Origin: Argentina anserina
Lineage: Eukaryota > Streptophyta > Magnoliopsida > Rosales > Rosaceae
Assembly: GCF_933775445.1 (NCBI RefSeq)
Contig: NC_065874.1
Coordinates: forward strand, 28,156,501-28,220,500
Reading direction: 5' to 3'
Length of the DNA stretch: 64,000 nucleotides
Shown: positions 59,719 through 64,000 of the stretch, in pieces
Layout of the letters: each line of letters begins with the position of its first letter
Position numbering within the stretch: position 1 is the first letter of the stretch
Notes under the pieces: generated by a model
The model's database searches: none
Told to the model about the DNA's origin: nothing
The model's input: only the letters and a program-made list of their open reading frames with translations
Program-made: the position numbers and the translations under genes

Positions 59719-60769
59719 TCAGCCAGTTAGAGACGACGATGTCTTTCCATAATCAAAACAGGACAGGAATTGATTGTCACTTGGGGTAGTAGGCAGAAAC
59801 ATATTCTTACTCTCATGCTCTTCATCCATTTTAAACAGAGAGTCCCATGTCAGTGGAGGAGGAGGAGGAGTCATTAAGGGGCATGAAAATTTGCAGGCTT
59901 CCTCAGCATAGCTTCCATTATAAACCGGTTCAATACTGTTCACTTCTGGCAAATCTTTCCATATATCATCAAGTGAATACTCCTTTTGGTCCCTTTTCGC
60001 AGCAGTGTCATTACCATCTTTTTTCGCTTGATCTCCACCGTTGATATATTTCTTCTCTGCTGATGTAGCCATGATCTCAACCCCACCGGTGTCATAAAAG
60101 CTTGCTCCTCCTTCATTGGTGGTGATGTTTGATGAAGACGAACAGTTAGAAGATGGTGATGATGGAGACATAGCCCTTTTCTTCTCTTGAGCCTTCTTCC
60201 TCATATGAGTCCTCCAATAGTTCTTAATCTCATTATCAGTCCTCCCAGGTAGCTTTCTAGCAATTCTTGACCATCTGCACCAAAATCATCATCTTAAATT
60301 CCAAATTAACACTCAAAGAGGGTGTTCAAAAGAAATGATATACTGCATGAACTTTGTAAATATGATGTGTGTTTTGTATTTCAAACCTATTTCCCCATTT
60401 GGAGTGAAGCTCAAGCACCAGGCGCTCCTCTTGAGGGGTCATCTTGCCTCTTTTAAGGCCAGGATGCAAGTAATTAACCCATCTTAACCTGCAACTCTTG
60501 CCGGTTCTGTTCAGACCTACAAACACAAAATGGTACAAATACACCACAAAAGTGCATATATTTGGTTAAATGGTAGCCTTTCGCAAAAGCTTTCCATTTC
60601 CAAACAACCATACCTATTATTTGTCTCCCGCCACCTTCAAACCTGAAACTTTGGCTATGAAATCCCAACGTCGGTCTCCAAACAAGCCCACAAAGCACAC
60701 CAATTGGAAATCCTCTTGTTCTGTCCATGGGCCCTTTCTGATTTCTTGTTGATCTTGCACCATTTTCAT
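59719..60769 (-). CDS. MYB59: R2R3-MYB transcription factor, MYB48/MYB59 type
   Basis: Nuclear DNA-binding regulator; in Arabidopsis this pair is linked to cell-cycle, hormone and ion-stress responses. Three coding exons (minus): 60769-60643, 60516-60387 and 60274-59719; 813 bases, 270 residues. The start gives [20 protein letters not shown]; a second ATG two codons later is also possible. R2 has Trp15, Trp35 and Trp55 ([36 protein letters not shown]); R3 continues [20 protein letters not shown] to [20 protein letters not shown]. The tail is Ser-rich and acidic with [11 protein letters not shown] and ends in a Phe/Asp-rich stretch, a likely activation region. Intron 1 is short and, if retained, adds GLKVAGDK and a stop, which fits the conserved alternative splicing reported for MYB59/MYB48. 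No damage seen. MYB59 versus MYB48 is not separated by sequence alone; synteny favours MYB59. Confidence 0.93.
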
Positions 60770-62446
60770 GAAAACAAACCTTGAATTCGATCTCTTACTC
60801 TCTTCTGTGACTTTCAGACTCCGCTTTCTGCTTTCTGCTTTCTGCTGCTGCTTTGTTCTTCTTTCTTGTGGATGGGAAAACTTTGCTGTCCAGTACTAGC
60901 CTTTATATACAACTCAGATTTCCATTTACATGACTGTAGGTCATTATAATATTCCTGGTGTTTGATCTTCACCGTACATGTGGTGTGACAGCGTGCTCAT
61001 TTTGTGATAAGGCACTTTGGATGTGATGTCATCAGCCATTATAGACTCCAATAGTCGAAGTAAGAGATTGATCTGTGACTCCAACTTTCACAAATTCATG
61101 ATCATATCAGAGACACCATGAAATGATCGTATATCCGTCTATCTGACTATCTGAGTCGTTACTACTTACTACATAAAACCACTTAATAATCGATGTCAAG
61201 CGTACAAATTAGCTAAAAAAATTCCTTAAGCTCCAAATCTAGCTATCAATTTCTGCATTAATGGTTTGTAGTTAACTTGATTAGAATCAAATCTTTATGT
61301 CGACGGAGGTCGTGAGATTCCAACTTAAGCTTCAGGTTGATACATACGTACAATACCATGCATGTTGCTTCTAAAACATTAACAATGTTGTCGAGTTCTA
61401 TTGAACTGGTGTGGAGAATTATTCACTAATTACTTTGTTTCTGCATGCATATGCGCCTTTGTGAAGGTATTTAGTTGCCCATAGAATGTTTCTAATTAAT
61501 AACCATTTAAGCTTCCTCGTCAATAACATCTATCACTATCCACTAATTTGTTTAACCAAACAATCATCTCATATATAGATTCAACAATAGAAGATTAATG
61601 AAGCCATAAATAATAACATGCATGCATTGCCGCCTGCTAAGGTTTAGAACTACTATTATAATTTGGACGTAGCATATATTATCAATCTAGAAATATGTCC
61701 ACGAAAAGTTTGAGCTTGATTGTTGGTTGGAGAAAAGTAGGCGGCTAGGCGCTTGATCATAATTTTGTAATCTTCTTATATGATTTTATGTTAAATAAAT
61801 AAGAGATTAGGTGATATTATCTCCTAGCTCCGATGTAAACGATGTACAAGAAGTGTACATTGTTAGTTCATTCCCTATAAGAAAAAAAAACATTTTTTGA
61901 AAGAAAATTCCGAATCATTCAAAAGATCAATAAATTAACACTGCGTACGTACCCATAGTCCATATATTGTTTAAAAGGCGCGGGGTTGATGGCTTGGGCA
62001 CATACGCAATTATATGCTTGTTGGCTTGTTGCAATATTCTGAAACTAGAGATCTGTTTTGTCCTACAAAAGCAATAGTAGTTTTGGCTTGATTTGGTTGG
62101 ATTACAAAGAATAAGTTGATGGAAATCACTAGAACTCCTCCTGCTTCAACCAAAATGCGATGAGGAAATGATAGTAGTGCCCCTTGACTTCAGGAGAGGC
62201 CGTAAGAAACAGAAGCCAATTTGGCAATGGAAAAGAAGAAACAAAGCATACGGCAATTGCATGGTAAAGCTACATGTATGCCCTGTTATGCCCTGTTATT
62301 GATCCCATTTCCTTTTCATCACAATGTGATCATGGAATGAGATCTTATTCTGGGAAACTTAATAAATGCTCAATCGGTAGATTCATTTTCCGTGCTGCTT
62401 AAGAGGACACCTCCATTACTGCAAGGTTGATTAATTTGTGTGCTTT
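60770..62446. other. Upstream region of the MYB gene and spacer
   Basis: The leader has a repeated TTTCTGCTTTCTGC stretch near 60830-60850, and TATATA-like sequence lies near 60903. Further right is AT-rich DNA with no recognised gene. Confidence 0.45.
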
Positions 62447-62455
62447 GTATTAGGA

Positions 62456-63026
62456 AGGGGTGGGCATAAAAAACGGAAATCCCGATCCCGTCATGATCTC
62501 ATCCCGAAATTCATAGGGGCGGGACAAGACGGAGGTCTAAAAACGTTCGTCCCGTCCTGATTCCGTCCCGCTTCATAATAGTGGGATGGGACGTGAGACG
62601 AATAATTTATATCCCGCTTCGTCCCGTCCCGTCCCACCTTTAATGAAAACTTAAAAATTCTTATATATTTATATCAAAATGAAACTAATTTATGTTTTTA
62701 ATAACTCTAAAATTATATCAACTCGAATAATAATGGTAAATTATAATATTTTGAACATAATATGCATTTTTTTTTGTTAAAATTTCATTATTGAATGTTA
62801 CTTTGTTATGAAAAAAAATAAAAATATAGGTTTTTATTTAACTTCATAAGAAGGTGGGATTTGTCTCGTCCCGTCCCGATCCCGTCCCGTCCCAACCGGG
62901 ATTAATCCCGAATGGGATGCATTCTTAAAAACCCTCGTCCCGTCCTGATCCCGTCTCGATTCAAAAGAGTGGGACGGGACGTGGGATGAGCCATGTCCCG
63001 TCCCATCTCGTCCCGTGCCCACCCCT
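62456..63026. mobile_element. hAT-type MITE with CCCGTCCCG repeats
   Basis: Inverted ends AGGGGTGGGCA and TGCCCACCCCT are perfect over 11 bases. GTATTAGGA flanks both sides (62447-62455 and 63028-63036), giving the 8-base duplication expected of hAT elements plus one matching base. Both arms are packed with CCCGTCCCG/CGGGACGGGAC words (for example near 62560-62640 and 62865-63015), around an AT-rich core. No gene; the open frame 62834-63115 is a by-product of the repeats. Confidence 0.88.
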
Positions 63027-63039
63027 AGTATTAGGAGTG

Positions 63040-64000
63040 GAGATTTTTCTTTTGGTGTATATACCGAGTGCAGTTGATTGCTATTTCTACTACTATAAAG
63101 CCAACACAAAAACAATTCACTAAATTATGAACTATCAATTTTACATTTCTCTAATTTTATCATCACACACAAACAGAAGGACAATTATATAAAATACAAA
63201 TATTTTACCAAAACTATCTTTCATAAGAAGTAGAATTACATAAAAGGATGGGCATTCAAAAATCAAGAATACACTTCAAATTAAATTCTGTAAACGCGTG
63301 CATCGTACGAGCAGCAGCCTCTATTACCTTTCCACGTTGCTGCACATCCTTGAACTTTAAGAATAAGGTGATCTTACAACAAGTCTTGAGAAAATAGGGA
63401 TATAAGGAAAAATTAGGTTTGGCGTCCTTGTCTGGCGGCGTGTCCCTCGCTATAGTCGAATATGGCTTGTCGACCCCATGTGGGTATGTGTTGTACCAGG
63501 ACTCCTCGGCTAGTGTTCTCATGGAGTTTATGATGGAAGAGTGCGGGGTGAGGAAGGGTGATAGCATTATGGCGCTTGGGCCTTGGTTTGCTCGTCGTTG
63601 TCCGGATCAGTGAGGAGAATCTACGTCGCTAATCCGGCTGTTGTTTGGTGGTGGTGAGATCATGGTGGAGTGGCGTCTCTCTGGTCGGATCGATCTGATC
63701 TATGACTGGTCTATATGGCCAGATCTAGGGGTATGCTATTCGGTAGAGGAAACGAGCGGGATAGTTTGATGGGGATGGTAGTTCGACAATGCTAGTTGGA
63801 CGACGTGGTTGAGAAGCTTACGACGGCGGATGGCAGGGAGTCGAGTCAAGCTTGGCTCTCAATATGTGTCGCCCTTGCTTCCTAGAATAAGACCTAGGCA
63901 TGGGCTCCTTATTTGGGCTTAACCTGGGCTGGTTTATTTCTTTGTTTCTCTGTTTTTTATTTTGTTTATTTAAGTGGGTTATTGTCGTGTGTAATAAGTC
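63040..64000. other. Right edge: spacer and GC-rich retroelement-like sequence
   Basis: After 63400 composition rises sharply in GC and the text resembles the GC-rich blocks at 9.4-9.8 kb and 51.3-51.7 kb in style, without a recognisable domain; the final 100 bases become T-rich. The unit continues beyond the window. Not identified. Confidence 0.3.

Noticed and set aside
62834..63115. Minus-strand frame rich in Gly-Arg-Asp
   Set aside because: Produced by CCCGT repeats of the MITE.

Overview
This is a 64 kb window of nuclear DNA from a flowering plant. Genes are split by short GT-AG introns, spacers are AT-rich, and transposable elements of many classes are nested in one another. Protein wording and element content suggest a core eudicot, possibly Rosaceae; the family is an inference and was not tested.

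Layout. 1-1.6 kb: 5' half of a nucleotide-sugar transporter (UTR5 type, minus strand) running off the left edge. 2.8-5.9 kb: RIBA3-type riboflavin enzyme (plus), including a short transit-peptide exon. 6.9 kb: WD40 exon fragment. 7.7-9.2 kb: tandem duplication and a solo copia LTR. 10.2-11.8 kb: ribosomal protein uL23/L23A (plus) with telo-box promoter. 12.8-13.4 kb: ATL-type RING-H2 gene broken by a short deletion (minus). 13.9-15.9 kb: DUF1635 protein (minus). 16.3-43.6 kb: transposon-rich stretch without an intact host gene. It holds a Mutator-like element with a nested MITE, a PIF/Harbinger-type element carrying exons of a c-Myc-binding-protein-like gene, hAT and Harbinger MITEs, and a decayed copia retrotransposon that carries its own LTR-like insertion. 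45.1-46.1 kb: tonoplast aquaporin TIP1 (plus). 47.9-51.2 kb: decayed 3-hydroxyacyl-CoA dehydratase (PTPLA/PAS2-like, minus). 52.2-59.4 kb: more MITEs and a 2.9 kb Harbinger-like element. 59.7-60.8 kb: R2R3-MYB of the MYB48/MYB59 type (minus). 62.5-63.0 kb: hAT MITE rich in CCCGT motifs.

The order UTR5, RIBA3, DUF1635, PTPLA, MYB59 matches, as I recall it, a run of neighbouring genes on Arabidopsis chromosome 5 (about At5g59740-At5g59780). The window therefore looks like a conserved gene block expanded by transposons, with L23A, the ATL pseudogene and TIP1 interspersed. The genes do not form a pathway; each is a separate transcription unit.

The most informative observations are the gene-capturing Harbinger element at 25.7-28.0 kb, several non-autonomous elements with perfect target-site duplications, the two broken genes (RING-H2 and PTPLA) and the altered DHBP-synthase site of RIBA3. 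Exon boundaries were placed by reading splice sites and family conservation by eye; no alignment or database search was run.
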